From positions 1 to 64,000 of the forward strand of contig NW_019173935.1 in the NCBI RefSeq assembly GCF_001642475.1: 64,000 bases of DNA, in the 5' to 3' direction. Source of the DNA: Fonsecaea monophora (Eukaryota > Ascomycota > Eurotiomycetes > Chaetothyriales > Herpotrichiellaceae). A program made the translations under genes and the position numbers. Positions 29,066 through 42,719 of this stretch are shown piece by piece. The notes beneath the pieces were generated by a model. The model saw nothing but the letters and a program-made list of their open reading frames with translations, did not search any database and was not told the DNA's origin. Within the stretch, counting starts at the first letter, position 1, and each line of letters begins with the position of its first letter.

Positions 29066-31111
29066 TCAATAACTCCTTCCGTACATGATCCCCCCCATCG
29101 GCCCCTGATGAGGTTGCGGTGGCCGAGTGGCACCAGGGCTGGCAGATGCCACAGGAGGACGATGAAACATATTCACCAGCTTCCGGCCGACAGTGGGTTC
29201 AATCTCGGTGCCATCTCGGGCAATCTTCACCTCACGATTCGAATTCAATGAGTTTCGAAGACCTCTGGTCCTGTAAAAAGGCAGGCGATCCGTCGACATC
29301 CACTTGATCTTGAAGGGCTTCCCAAAAGTCTGTGGCGTCGCTGGACTGGTTGATTCATAGCCTTCTCCTGAAACATTGCCGGGGTCATCATCTGTGTGTT
29401 GCTCTTCTTTCTCTTTCCCTTCTGAGTCTGCTTCCCAGAAGATTGTCCCTCTAGCTGAGTCGTCGATGATTCGTCCCTTGGGTGCGGTCGCCGTAGCCGG
29501 TGTCGGTATGGTCAAAGGCAGGTCTGCTGGACTAGGCTCTCGCGTCTCCGGTCGTGGCTGGTATTCGATATTCGCCGCGGCCTCGTCGCCGATCGCCGAT
29601 TCCATCCGCGCATATCCAAAGTACTCGCCAGACTTGTTTGCCGAGAAGACGAGGTAAACATTCTCTGCGGTCTGAAATCTGTCAATGGCAAAGTCGATAC
29701 ATTCCCATCAGCCATCACACTTACCTGATACGCATTGTTCAACACGGCCTCATTGTGGGCTTGCGTTGCCCATATTCCACTGACGACGCTGCGCTCCAAA
29801 TCCTCAATGGTCAAGCTTTTTACCACGAAGAACCTCTCCTTCACCTTCTCTATGGGTTCTGGCTCTGTTGTAATTGCCCCGTCAACCACCGATGTTTCAT
29901 TGGGCGCTGTATCGGCCTCGGTTGTCGCTTCGGTAGATGCCGTTGGTTGTTGGCTCGCAGTTTGCGATGATGTTGCTGTTGCAGAACTTCCACGCCGTAA
30001 CCGGCAAACCAGTCGCACCCCTTGGAACCGCGAGTCGTGGAAGCGAGCCATCGCTGCTGTGCAGCTAGCCTCGGTCTTATAGTTAACAAAGGCACAGTTG
30101 CTCTTCGAGATCAAGAAGACGCTCTCGATTTCTTCAGTCGCATCCCTTGCGAAGTGATCTTTGAGGTCAATTATATGTGTCGCGGGGGGTAAATTGCCAA
30201 CCCAGAGGGCATGACCAGATTGCCTTGGTTTCCTTGGAGGACCTCTGAGCACGGATGTCTGTAGTGACGAATTTGAGCTAGATCTCCTGACTATTATGCA
30301 GGTCAGATGTGTCAGTCACGCACAAACCCCTTAACGCGGTTATAGACTTTCCATACCTTGAGAATTTGATTGTGGATAAACTCCTGCTGCCTGAGACTGT
30401 GCAAGACTGTTGTCGAGCCGCAGTTGTGGCACCGGATAGGCGGTTGGCAGCCGGGAGCCATAGGGCGAAACGTAGCCCGCGGCCCCATGTGGTTGTGAAA
30501 ACTGTGAATGCGGATGTTGTTGACCAGCCGCTCCTGGGTTGTGCATCATTGGCTGCTGTACCATAAACGCTTGATTTAGGTACGATTGAGAGCCGCCTGG
30601 GCCTCCTGGGTTGCCAACAAATTGCGGATAAGCCGCTCCTTGCTGCTGCTGCTGCCGCGACGGAGTTCCTTGCACATACTGCGATGGGTACTGTTGAGCA
30701 TACGGGGGGTTGATATGAGCGGCAGTCTGACCTGCAAAATGCGGCCCTTGGTGATATTGATACATGACGGATGGATTAGTGGAAGCGGAGGGTTGGTAAG
30801 GCTGGGTATATGGCGACTGTTGATAATGGCGCATCTGGTACTCTGGCAATGCCGCCGCGACACTCGACATATCGAGCCCTGCCGTGCTTGGAAAGTTTCC
30901 AATGGCAAACTGCTGTCGAGGATATGGTTCGAACTCCATATTGGCGGGTTGTCCCGAAGGGGGATTCGGAACGGGTAGAGACGTTTGTGGAGGCCGCTCT
31001 GCAAAAGTCAGTCCTGTCGACCACAACACTGGGAGAAAAGTGACCTCTTGATAGATGCTCGTCGCTGTCACGCAATCTGGGATTTTGTCGAAGGGGAGGC
31101 TCGTCGCCCAT
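29066..31111 (-). CDS. RRM + YTH domain RNA-binding protein (m6A reader type)
   Basis: Proposed exons 31045-31111, 30357-30998, 29725-30290 and 29066-29671 give 626 aa. The first exon is less certain; an ATG at 30939 is the alternative start. Residues about 50-235 are Gln/Tyr/Pro-rich. An RRM follows (ALWVGNLPPATHIIDLKDHF, SNCAFVNYKTEASCTAA). The YTH domain starts RFFVVKSLTIEDLERSVVSG and has IWATQAHNEAVLNNAYQ. It joins across intron 3 to TAENVYLVFSANKSGEYFGY, and ends FKIKWMSTDRLPFYRTRGLR plus VGRKLVNMFH. Between the YTH halves lies a disordered insertion of roughly 90 residues. YTH domains bind N6-methyladenosine through an aromatic cage; W in GIWATQ is a candidate. Likely role: mRNA fate control in nucleus or cytoplasm. 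Confidence 0.88.
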
Positions 31112-34100
31112 ACCGAAACCCTCAAATATAACGGGAAGTGTATAGTAGTGCTGTACCCAGAAGACAGCCATCGGTCAGTCCATATTGCCCCAAATGGTGA
31201 GACACAAACAAATTAAGCGCCAAAAGATGGTACCTCAAATAGGTATACCTAAGCTAGAAGTGAAGTCGATCTTGTTCGAACCGAGCAGGAGGCTGAGCAC
31301 GGATCAGGAGAGATCCGAATGATCTCGTTGGTTGTTCAGAGGAATTCTGTTGAGGGCTCCTTTATCTTGTTCGTATGTTCAAGAAAGGAAATGAAACAGC
31401 CAGCTCGGCGCCAAATTTGGAAATGAGCGTGCTTGACAAGGGTCCTCGAGGGTGTTTCAGAGGGCTAGACAGAGAAGCAGTCAGAACTATTGGTCTGAGT
31501 AATGGTGCGCAAAAGATGAGCTTTGGTGAGAGAAGAAGACTCATGTCCAACCGTGTCTCATATCTGGCCTGAGCGGCATGGATGTTAATGACTGGGGGGG
31601 TGCATAGCGACGCACATTCTACTCAAGCCTTTGGCACATAGCAAGTAAAATTCGACAACAGCTTCAGGGTCCACTTCAAGCTGGTGGCTGATGGAAGAGT
31701 CCACTGTATGATTGGGGGTAGCGGGGATAGAGCCCTTGTCGAAGGCGTAGATGATCAGGAGTGAGGAAGACACCAACGGTATGGCGATATCCGAGACTGA
31801 GGATGCCGAGGATCGATAGTTCCTTTTCACCAGGAGAATATTCCAGGGAGCTTTTACCCGGGAGCGAAACGAACAGACTGCAGAGTCAGTGGTTTGTCAA
31901 CGGTGGATGGAACGGTCAAAACAGAAAGCGTGTATTGGCTCGGATCATATATGCGATACTGTGAACTAGTAAAGGGACAATTGTGGATATAGAACAAGAC
32001 GGCGGTAATGCGCGACCACCAATGCTGGTACAGAGTAATCGATCTGGACCCAAGGGAGCAACTTACCGTCAGACCACAAGTGGCTGAAGAATGCTCTTGC
32101 CCTGAGCTATCGCTCGGAAGTCGTGCCCTAGCGGGGGTTCGCATACAGAACAGCACAACGGGAGGCCTCCAACCTGTGAGATCCGCAGGGCTGCTAGAGC
32201 TGGTACGGAATTCTTCGTACGTTTGTTTTTGCATGGCATGTGGATCAGTGGGGGACGTGGTCTGGCTGCGTGGATTTTTCTCTCATCTGTCCTTTTCGAA
32301 GCTAGTGCGACCATGACCTTGGGCGATCCAGAAGGGATTTTTGTTCACCTGGTCCGTATACCTCGACGACGGATCATGGTATTGGCAGGCAAGGAGGAGC
32401 TCAAAAGAGAAGACTTGAAAAATACCAGTGAATACCAAGGGAGTCCGCAAAAGGGATCCGCTAAGCCACGAAGCCCGAGTTAGAAAGTGTGGCAACGTTC
32501 GACAGGGGTAGTGAAGTCTCAAGATGTATGCCTCATGGGCTGTAATTCGCTAGATAGGTGAATCGCCTGTCCGTCGCTTATTGCAATAGGCACAGACCGC
32601 GGGCAAGGTCCCACCTAATAGTGTGAAGCCTGTTTGCAGTAGTGATTGCGTGCCCATTAGGACGGAGTGATGCCAGACGGAAAGGCGGCGGTCCTGCATG
32701 TTTGGGACGACTAGGATATTCCGGTCAAGGGTCAGTGTCGGGTACCGTCAGCAGCTACATTTGTGCGGTGCAGAGTTCAGCTGACCATTGGGTGGTGCTA
32801 GGTTCTTTCGACCTGTGGGAGGTTGGGGCCTGGGTGGGCGCAAAGTAGATCCTGAATTGAGCTCTTTGGGAAGTTCTGGACCGTCCAAGGATAGGCAAGC
32901 CACACTCCGAACGTTGTGAGTTTCTGCTCCACTGTTCGGCTTCTGCGGTGATCTGGATTCCTTGCAAGTGGACAACTGTCGAGAACTGCCACAGTCTGAT
33001 TGTCACTCAGAATGACACCAAATGGTACGAAACGTCATTGCAAAACGATTTTTGTTATCCAGCATGTACCACAGCAAAGCTTATCTTACGTTTTGTTGTA
33101 TTCACCGCAAAAACCAAATGTGACAAATGCTGCCTCGGTGTAGATCATGCTTGGAACTGTTGTGGCGTTCACGCAATCGGCTACGAAGTGGGAGTGCCAA
33201 TACAATCGGAGGAGCCCCCGCAGTGGACGGGAAAATCTTTTCGCGTCTCTGTGTGTTTAGATGACGGGTGTTGTATTGGAGACCGCTGTTAGGCCCGGCG
33301 CAGGGATATTCCATGACCTCTGGGGCAGATAAGAACACACTTTTTTTTCCCCGAATAACTGCTGCCCGTTTGTCCCCCAACCCAAAGTATGACGGTAGAA
33401 TGGCATCATCGGCAGACGATCGCTACGCACGACGAGCCTTGCTATTGTTAGAACGACGCAGGAACGGTCAAAAAATCTGATCATCACCTTGTACAGACTG
33501 TTCCGTGTCAATCAGCAATTTGCGTCTGGCCCGAATTCGTGGCATGCTGTCCGAATGGTCCTTTGGGTCGAAGGTTGGGTGGCAACAACAATGTTTCTCC
33601 AGTTGATGTCGATCATGTGGCGGAAACGGCACCACAGAACGAACTTGTCTTGGGTCATAGAGAGAAGATCCGACGATGTGTTCCAGATGAGTGGCTGGAC
33701 GTTTGCCTGTGGCTGAGCAGCCCGGGTGTCAAGGGTGTCAGGGTGTCTCCAGGATTCCGGAGCAGGGTCCTGCTCGACCCGATGAAAAAAGAAAAATATG
33801 GAGAATGAAAAGATGCGATTGTTGTGCATTTCCCATCTGTTGGAGTTGCCACAGAAAGTCTAGCGATCTTCGGAATGGAAAATCTATCCAGCGAACCCGG
33901 GGCTTGCGTCATAGGCTTGGCACCACTAGTGTCCTTGTTCCAACCTCATTTCTTCATCCACATGATCATCAGTGACTATCACTTCCACTTCCTATATTCG
34001 AACATGCTGATCGCTAAAGGAAAGGAAAGTCCTTCGCAGCTAGGCTCCCATGAATGTCTCTGTTGTTTGAAAACATCCCCCCTGTCTGTGACCGTCTAGT

Positions 34101-36880
34101 ACACTAAATCACCCCATCAGCAGCACCTGGAAGTTTTCGCCAACACTCAATACCGTCTGTTCAGTTCCTCATCCCTATGCCATAATTAGAGCTACAGAGT
34201 CCCGTATCGTCTATCGACAGGCCAAGAGGTGACTGAGACACTTTCCCCCCTGCTCTCTTCTGACTCCGTGGCAGCTTTCCGACTGGCCTCACTGATTCGA
34301 GCTAATTACCATTGTCCCCATCATCCCCTTCCGCAAAGCCTGTCCCAGATCTTACCTGTTGAGCCCATTCTTCCAAAGCCCCATGCATTCGCCACTGGCC
34401 GTTTCGCTTCCCTGGCCTCTCCACCATGCTGTGCCTCAGGCGATACTGCCCTCCCACATGTCTCTAGCTAGCGTTGGGCGCGGTTCGCGCTAAGCAGACT
34501 TCCGCGCCCTGTATACTCAATTTCGGCATCGTGCCTATACGAAGAAATCTTCGAATCCTTCCCTCATGAGACGAGATGCTGATTCAGGATACGATCAACA
34601 TAAACAAAGGTCGGCGTCTCCGAACATGTCTTTCAGCCGTCGTGTAAAGGGAAATGATCGTCTCTCGGCCTTCAGGATTGCTCACCTCGTACAGGTACTT
34701 TTGTGTTCTAGGAATTTTCGGCGACTGTGGCGGGAACAAAGAAGGGAAATGGAACTGCGCAAGAAGGCTTTGCTGCGAAGAAGAAAAATCACACCACTCG
34801 GTGGAGCAAAGCAGAGCGACCCGGATCGGCATTGTCTGCCATGTGTGGTCGATAACAATGCGTTTCAGGTTCCTGAACATACCTTTGGCTGGCGAGACTT
34901 GTTGTGGCAAGGAACCTGCAGCCAATGATGTTGTAAGACTGTGAGAAGCCTGTCTTTTCAGCCAACCCAATCATCATACAGAATCGTCTATTTTCTGAAA
35001 ATTTGGCGACATCCACTGTCGACTATTGAAACAGTTCACATACTACACATCACAGTGGCACTGAGGGTCGTGGATAGTGGACCTGTCGTTGCAAATGGAC
35101 AACGTCTGCATGAATTCAAACCGGCCGAGTGTCAACGGCTTCAACGGCCGGGTTTGTCTGGCAATGAGCACAGGCCCAATCAGAGCGTCACTGCAAGAAC
35201 CTGAGAAGAGCCCTCTTCCTCCACTGGTCCACTGATTGGTTTCCTGAGGCTGCTGTTCTTCAGAGGTATCGGGGCCGATCGTGAGTTCTGACTCTCTATT
35301 CGCTCGAGAATGTATCTGGGCTTCTCACTCTATCCAAATATGTCCCATCTCCTCGGCTTGCCAAGTCACTACAGCACACTAGTATTTGGGAAGGAAGGCT
35401 TTTGAAGGACCTTGACTCTGCATTCACGACGGTGGAGTGTTCAGTTCGCTAAATTATCGCAGGATCCTAGATCTCCATGGTGCACCAATGGCATCCCTGA
35501 ACGCCTACTCGTTATGCCCCTGAAGGGAGACGAGTATTTGCTTGTTTCTGGGTAGAAATCCCCTTTCGTCTACCGCGACCCCACGGCTTTGGTGTCTTCC
35601 TGCGTGACGAAAATTTGTTTGATATCCTCGCGTTCTTCAATCCCTTCGCTCGAAGGTTTGATTGGGCTACCAGGATTCGCTAAGCACGTCACTTACCTAC
35701 AAGAAACACCCAAGAGACTTCAGAACTCGCTTCCAACAAAACGTGGCTACCCAATACTTCATTGAACCATCAATCTACTTTCTATAGTTGCCTCACCAAC
35801 AAGGAGCGCCCCTACAGATATCTCGACTGATTTGAGGTCAAGCTGAAATGAACCGATCCCTGACTGTCGGGCACACGTTGCGATCTAGCCGCCACTATTG
35901 CCCTACCCGCTCCGATATCCAACGGTCCTTGATCAGAGTCACCAATCACTGATTATCATGCACTCCCTCAAGGCTTCTCTGACCCGCTACGGTGCCACTT
36001 GTCTTTCCGAACTCAGAGACACGCACCGCAGCACCGTGAGGTCGACTCATGAGCTTATGATGGTGAGCGGTTTGCCAACACTGCGAAGATTTCCTTGTGG
36101 GAAGTTGTGGAGCATTCTTAGCGCTTTCTCCCCGAAAAGAACCAAGTTCTCAGGCTCCTGAAGGACTCCCGTCTTTCCCCAAGCTCGCTTGTCGTCCCTC
36201 GTTCTCCTCCAAAGTCCAAAATTGCTGAATCCATTCCCATCACATCCACATTTTCTGTCACCTTCCCTTGTTGGATACACCACCGCAACTCCTTACTCCT
36301 GCATCTGAGACCTGCCTTGGATACTCTTCCGCGCCCTGGTCTTGTCTTGCCAGAGTCTATTCTTATCCCAAGCTGACGAGACAATCGTCTCGAAACCCCT
36401 GAATGCTTGTATCATGGTCCTCTTGGGGTTCGCTGACGAATCCAGGGGCAATGTAATGGCACATTCAATGAACATCTGGCTACATCCATCAGTGTGAAGT
36501 TCAATCTCCCCGGGTCATGCTGCTTTCCCCCTGGAATTTAACTGCTGCATTTTCTCTTCTCCCCAAAGACGTAGAGATGCCCCTGTTGAGAAGATACGAG
36601 CTAACCCCACCCTTGTTCGCGCAGCTCGTCCTGATTGATGGCTCGTTCATTTCTCTGGAATTCGTTACACATGTTAGTGTTGGTTTGACGAACCCTCCTC
36701 CTCCTCGGAGACCACCCAGAAGAAAAACAAAGGCACCCGCCAATGGACCACGCATATCCTTTCTTTGAGGACTCTCCAGACCGCGTCTCGCTGCGCCTCC
36801 ACGCAGAGGCAGAGTGAAAATGATTTATGGCGGAACTTGATCGATCGTTTACAAAAAAAAAAAAGTTTATGCAATGAAAA

Positions 36881-36906
36881 ACACACACACACACACACAC
36901 ACACAC
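36881..36906. repeat. (AC)13 microsatellite
   Basis: An uninterrupted AC dinucleotide run, preceded by an A12-type homopolymer near 36853-36864. Confidence 0.95.
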
Positions 36907-37052
36907 CCCCCTCTCACCATTCATTCGATAGGAGGAAGCGAACTTTCACCACCTCATATCGAATGGAAGTAGATCTGGCTGACTCCAGTCAGCCACGAGA
37001 GCAACATACCGGGCACAACAGGGGCTTTCCTAATTAATTGCAGGCCCGAATG

Positions 37053-37090
37053 GTGACGGTGACAGTGACAGTGACAGCGACGGTGATGAT
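37053..37090. repeat. (GTGACR)n hexanucleotide repeat
   Basis: Successive units gtgacg, gtgaca, gtgaca, gtgaca, gcgacg, gtgatg: a short hexameric tandem repeat in the gene-free region. Confidence 0.85.
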
Positions 37091-37987
37091 CGAGGAAGGA
37101 AGCGCAGTGTGAAATATTCAGAGTCAAGCATCAGGGCATAAAAGGCGCAAGCAACGCAGGCAGAGAGGGACATTTTCCTTCTCTTGTCTGCGCGTGTCAG
37201 AATCACACTATGCACCATGCACCATGCCCATGGCGGTACAAAGGATTCAAAATCCGACTACTACTACTACATACAAGAAGAGGTGATGAGAAAAAACCAA
37301 CCAGCTACGACAAGTTCCCCATGGTTCTCCTACTTCTTCAGCTTCTTTCCTTGCTTGAAGATACAATCATCCCACATCAAGAGGGTGACTTGACTATGCG
37401 GTGGACTTGATCATTCACCCTGGCTCAGGGAGTATAGTGCCACTGGCTATTCTCTCGACTCTGGTAAATGTTTTGATACGTCATACCAAGGTACAGCGTG
37501 CCTCGGTGTATTCACTAAATAGTACCCAATACTCGTTATTACATTACATCTGCATCATCTTATGCTCCATCCAAAGCCGTTTCTTTATCCAAGTTGTTCT
37601 TTTCCCGTCTCCTGGATCGACAAAGTCGGCAACCCACGGTGCTGCCAACCTGTATCCTTGTCGACTGCCCTCCTGGCCCGGAGGTCGCTGAGTCAAAAGA
37701 TCCAAACCTCCATTCCGCATAGATTTCGTAGCACCGGCTATGATACTTGCCACCACCGTAGGATATGCATTGACCAAACCCATTCGCAACAAACCCCTTT
37801 TGTGCCCACATAAACATCCCAGATCATGGCAACATGCATCATATAGTCATATTCAAGAAGAATCACTCCCCAGATATACCAGCTTTGTCTTGGAGCGAGT
37901 TCGTGGGGGAGTATCCAGCACCTCAAAAGAATCGCAAAGGATTGGGCCCATGACGACATCAAGATCCATTCTGGACCTGTAACGGTA

Positions 37988-40900
37988 CTATCGTTCTCCC
38001 AGACTCGCCACTTTGCCCGCAAATCTTGCGCCTGCACTACCGCGCTTTTGCAGCTTGTTGGACCCGTCTGACGACGAAGACAACGGGGAGACCCTGTGAA
38101 CGATCGGCAACGGCCCCAGGGTGTCTGTGACACCCCCGTAATTGGACGTTGCGCGCGCTGTTCTCTGCTCAACATACAACTGCGCAGCGGAAGATAGGGG
38201 TATGGCTGGAAGTTCGACCGGAATCTCGGCCCCATTCTGCACCAATAGCTCAGCCATTGGGAAGGCTCTGACAGCTCCCGCCGGTGTGCTCGAGTGGGAA
38301 GACACTGGACGAGCCGGGTCTGCAGCTGCGAGAGCTAGAAACACTGCATGGGTGTTCCTAGATCGATCGTGCGCGTTCACATTGGCCCGTTGGGCGATGG
38401 CCTTGAGGACTCCCTGAAGGTCATGCTTCTTGATTGAGGTCAGTAATGTATCGTCGGCAGACACATATTGGGACACAGCCTCCACGTAAGCCCGCTCGAC
38501 ATATTTGGCCGTGATGAACTTCAGGCGCTGGTCGCGGGTGGCGTTTGGCTCTGGCTTGAGAGACCGATCAAGCCTTGCCTCCCAAACCATGTTGCTGATT
38601 CGATTACCGATCAACATGAGAAGCTCGACGATATCGTTGGTAAAAGAGTGCACGTCCAAGGTCAGGGATCGAATCTTGGAAACATGTGTCCCCAGAGATC
38701 GATGAATCCCGCCACATTCAATGCACAGGATAATCCCCAGATTCAGAGATACCCACTCGACCTTCGCAGCCGAGCCACAATCAGCACAGAACTGGTTTCC
38801 GTGGTCGTTGTTTCTGATCAGATCGAGCAGTTTGGACGGATTTTCTTCGTAGCTGTTGCTACTGGTCCTTGTGTAGGTGGGTCTAGCACCCACAGTAATG
38901 CGCCGTGTCACTCCGCCCGCGTCACTTCGGTGCGAATAGCCGTGCGGGCCCGATTGTGATGAGCTCTTACCAGTGAACATCTGTCCAAATTCACGTCCGA
39001 CGTGTTCTTTTCGACTCTGCTGAGGGACTTGCCCGCCGGCCTCGACGGCACTCTGCAGCGCGTTGTTGATGGCATTGATCCAGTTATTCATCTCATCCTC
39101 AGTTGTGGCTTGGTAAACTCGCTTATACTGAGGCGTGATGACTTCGAAGCAAAACCGACGCTCTGCATCTCGAGCAATGCGGACGGACGCCATGCGAAGG
39201 TCAATCGGCTCGCGATGCAGATCCAACTTGTCCTTCCAATTGCTGTATTCAGAGAGTTTCCCTTGATCAAGCACGATCCAGAATCTAAGAATGGTTAGCA
39301 CTACCTCAAGGAGAATTGGCGAAGAGCTTACTTGTGCCAGGCTCCTTTAGGGTCGATATGGGAGTTAGGTTTGCTTAATGCCCATAGCAGTCCTTCTTTA
39401 CGATACTGGCCCACAGAAGATTTGTCGGTCGTGGATATTGAGCTTTCATCAAGATCACGGATACCCTTGAACTTGCTCGGCGTTGGCGCGATGGATGCTG
39501 CGCTCGGCGATGTCGATAGGACAGTGCCAACAGGTAACGTTGAATTCGTCGTAGGCGATAAGGTTTTGATCGATGCATGGCCAAACTGGGAGCTGGTGCT
39601 ATCCGCCCGGCTCAGATCAGTATCTGACTGATAGCCCCCATGGCCATTTTGTGCTGCAGCTTGAGCCGACGTCGGGGGAGGATGATGGGAATCGGGATCC
39701 ACGGAAACCGGCCCATTCTTCTCGAGATTTCTTCTCTTCTCCTCTCTTTCCGTCCTTTGCAGGTTGTATTCTTTGTCAGCATCAGAGACCTCTTTGACGA
39801 GAGCATCCAACTGCGGAGTTAGGCTTTCCACCTTCTTCGCGGTGGCAAGGAATGCCTTGGCCTGGCCATTGGCATATTTTGTGAGCTGCGAGAGGAGCTC
39901 TTGTTCTTTGCGACCACCGTGAAGATCTTGCATGAAAGTCGAATAATCGAATCGCTTGAGCTCAAAATTCTTCCTCTTGCTCTGATATTTAGAATCACTC
40001 TCTGCACGTTTCTTGTCCTTTAGAGAATCCTGCCTCTGACCAAGGTACCGGCCCACGTAGGCGTAATAGTCTCGACTCTCATCGTCAAAGTCCTTTTTCT
40101 TTGCCTCGACTTGTTTAATGTCCATATTATACAGCTTTGAAATGGGATCGATGATCTGCTTCTGCAACAGCGTGCTGTTTCCCTTCTCATATTTCAGTAT
40201 CTGTTGAGCAATGTTCAGAAAATAGTGGTCGAGGGCAGGCTTGAAAGCCGTTGCATTGGACATGGATGCCTCTTGAAGCGCTCGTAAAAACTCGGACATG
40301 GCCTGGTTGCACTCCACCTGTGCCTGCTGTGCCGCTTCGGCTTTCTTCAGCACCTTCTTGATCTGGACCTTCATAGTCCCCGTCTTCTGCTCCAAGGCCT
40401 TCATGGTGGCTCGGAAAACCGGGCCGTCCTCGACGGTGCTAACGTCTTCCCCCGGCCTTGCACACTGGACGTCGATAACAGGCAGTGAAGGCGCCGAGGT
40501 TGGCGCACTGAGGAGGTTGTCTTTGGGCCGCATCGGTGGCGAGGCTGGAACCTGTGGCTCTGAAGGGCCCTCTGAGTCGCTGACCGCGGACTGGTATGAC
40601 TGCGACGACGGCATCCTATGCCTCGGAGGCGGGATCGGTATTTCCAGGCCTGGAGAAGCCAGCGGTAATCCGGTTGAAAGGGTCGAGTTTTGGACCCAGA
40701 ACGAAAAGGACGCGAGGGTATTAAGTCTGTGGGCTCTGGAATCATACTCAAGGAAACTGCAGCAGTTGCGCCAGCCTCCTCCCTTGTCCTCTTGAGTCTT
40801 TGGGGGTTTCCAGTGCCAAGTCCATTCGTATGTAACTGCATGACTCCCATGCGTCCCAAAATCCCCGATAAACTGGACATTGGAATTCTTGTGTAGATTT

Positions 40901-41330
40901 GGGTCGGCGTGAAACTCGCGTGTTACAAGGGTATCCAGCTCTTTAGCATTCTGGGCATAGGCGAAAGTCAGCCCGGATATTGTTGCATCTACTGCGGGGG
41001 TAGCCGTCGAGGGAGTCGCAGGAAGGGGCCCGGAGTTCTGTCGCGTTATGAATGTGAAGTGGATTTCGAGCTCATCTTCAAGATCGAGCCTTGGAAGAAA
41101 GGAAAGGGCGGAGGAATCGGGGTCCTTGTTAAGACGTTAGGACATGCGGTCCGTTGGGGGGCTTGGTTACCCACTTGAATATACGAAATGGGTCTGTAGT
41201 CCGTAGCATCTGGCTTTCCAAGTAGACGCAATGCTGGATAGGCATTGGGTACGATGCTCAAAAGACCTTTCCGTCGGCCATTGCTGACGACGATTGAGCT
41301 GATGGAGACTGGCGGCAGGTTGTTAGCCAT
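37988..41330 (-). CDS. BAR-PH-ArfGAP protein (ACAP / Csx2-like)
   Basis: Three exons, 41175-41330, 39332-41124 and 37988-39284, with introns of 50 and 47 nt, give 1081 aa. An N-terminal fungal-specific region (LVTREFHADPNLHKN, VQFIGDFGTHGSHAV, GGGWRNCCSFLEYDSRAHRL) runs to about 190. A BAR coiled coil lies near 285-520. The PH domain (about 625-730) is split by intron 2: KEGLLWALSKP then FWIVLDQGKLSEY. The ArfGAP zinc finger starts CADC (about 817) and has LCIECGGIHRSLGTHVSK, whose Arg (about 845) is the arginine finger. Weak ankyrin-like sequence follows (ANVNAHD, MAELLVQNGAEIP). It would stimulate GTP hydrolysis by Arf GTPases on curved membranes during vesicle traffic. Confidence 0.93.
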
Positions 41331-42719
41331 AGTGGCGGGGGAAGGCAATGGGACCTACAGCGCGCTTGATCCTTCAAGTATAGCAGGGCGCCATCGTCAA
41401 GTCTGCTGCTGATGTTGCCCATCGCTGACTGCCTGCTATTCAGGCTCGAGAATTAGGATGCGCCAGGATGGGCGGTGGACTATTCGGAGGGGGTGTGAGC
41501 GTTGTTTCGGAGGAGAAGTCGCGGGGACGAGACAAAGCAGCTGTCGATACAGAAAAGGAAGACAGAAAGATTGATGCTAAGACTGCAATACTTGGAAGGG
41601 TGTTGAGGTATGTACAGATCAAGGTGAGAGAGTGACTTGAGTAATTAAATGATTGAGTACTAGGTAGAGGATCTGATTTGTCGAGGGGGGAAAGGCCGTA
41701 CTCGTAGACGTAGACGACATGGGCTGCGCTGTGCTGCGCCTTCGATGTGAGACGATTCAATCAAGCGAAGGAAGGCGGATGCGGCGCCACCAGCGGCAGA
41801 ACATCCAAAAGGTCCCCCTTGGTTCCCCTCGCCAAGAGGAGTGTAATTTGACTCCACGGCCGAGCCTTCTTTGGGACGAGGGTGACGCCGCTCTACTCGG
41901 TATATGTACCTGCTCAACCGCAGCATGCACCCCGCTGGGTGAGCGACCATCAGTGGCTCTGCCCAGTTGCTACAACGGTGACAACACTGATAATTTCAAC
42001 CTCGTCATCAATCAATTACCCATACGAACAGCTTCCAGCGACCTACCCAAACACCCAGATCCCTTGTCCTTCCTATCGTCTACCATGCGTGTATCCTAAA
42101 TTATCTCAACGGAGATCAAGAATCAAGCTTCTCCAGAGACTGTACGCTGATTGCGTGTAGAGGGAGACATGGTGGCCTTCAAGAGAAAGGCTTCGGTAGA
42201 AGTCATACCGGCCTTTTGGGAGCTTGGTCATCCCCTGTATCAGTGTATGTCTGAGAGAAGCCATGGTAAATCTCTGCGGCTTCTTGCACATGTCTCTGTT
42301 TTCCCATCCTCGTTCTTTCACAGGGGGACTTGAGTCATATCAGAGAACAAACGTGTCGAGTGTTCGAAAACTCAAACTAACACGAGGCTGAATCCCCTTG
42401 GTCTGACTCGTTTTTGCTTCAGGGACGGAATGTGAGGATTTGTCTTCATGAAGCAAGCTTTTTAGGGGGTTGCGCAGAAGCGTGAGCCTTGTGGACATCG
42501 TGGCCATGGTTGGCCAATGCCACAGACGACATCGAGGCGAAGACGCAATATTTCTTGCCGGTGATGGCCTGGGTCCAACACATATGTTGATGCCCGGGGC
42601 GACCATTTTTGCGAGATATGGGGCTCCCACACCTTAGAAAAACCATCCATTTTCTTTACCCGTACGTCCTTCCATTATGCTCACTCCCTCACGCTAATGA
42701 CTCTGTCTTTCCACTACCC
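41331..42719. other. Spacer upstream of the ArfGAP gene
   Basis: About 1.4 kb with no domain-bearing frame. Probably the ArfGAP promoter and the 3' flank of the next glycosyltransferase gene. Confidence 0.4.

Larger units (their letters stand above)
31112..37987. other. 6.9-kb region with no recognisable gene
   Basis: It lies between the 5' end of the YTH gene and the 3' end of the ArfGAP gene, both on minus. Every open frame here is under 180 codons, many begin at non-ATG codons, and none shows a domain. No repeats longer than short microsatellites were seen. It could hold a long 5' UTR, a non-coding RNA or a decayed element. Confidence 0.5.

Noticed and set aside
36881..36906. The AC run as a telomere or CRISPR-like array
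   Set aside because: A plain dinucleotide microsatellite with no spacers and no telomeric TTAGGG units.
37738..38235. 165-aa minus frame at the ArfGAP 3' end
   Set aside because: Overlaps ArfGAP coding sequence in another frame without any motif.
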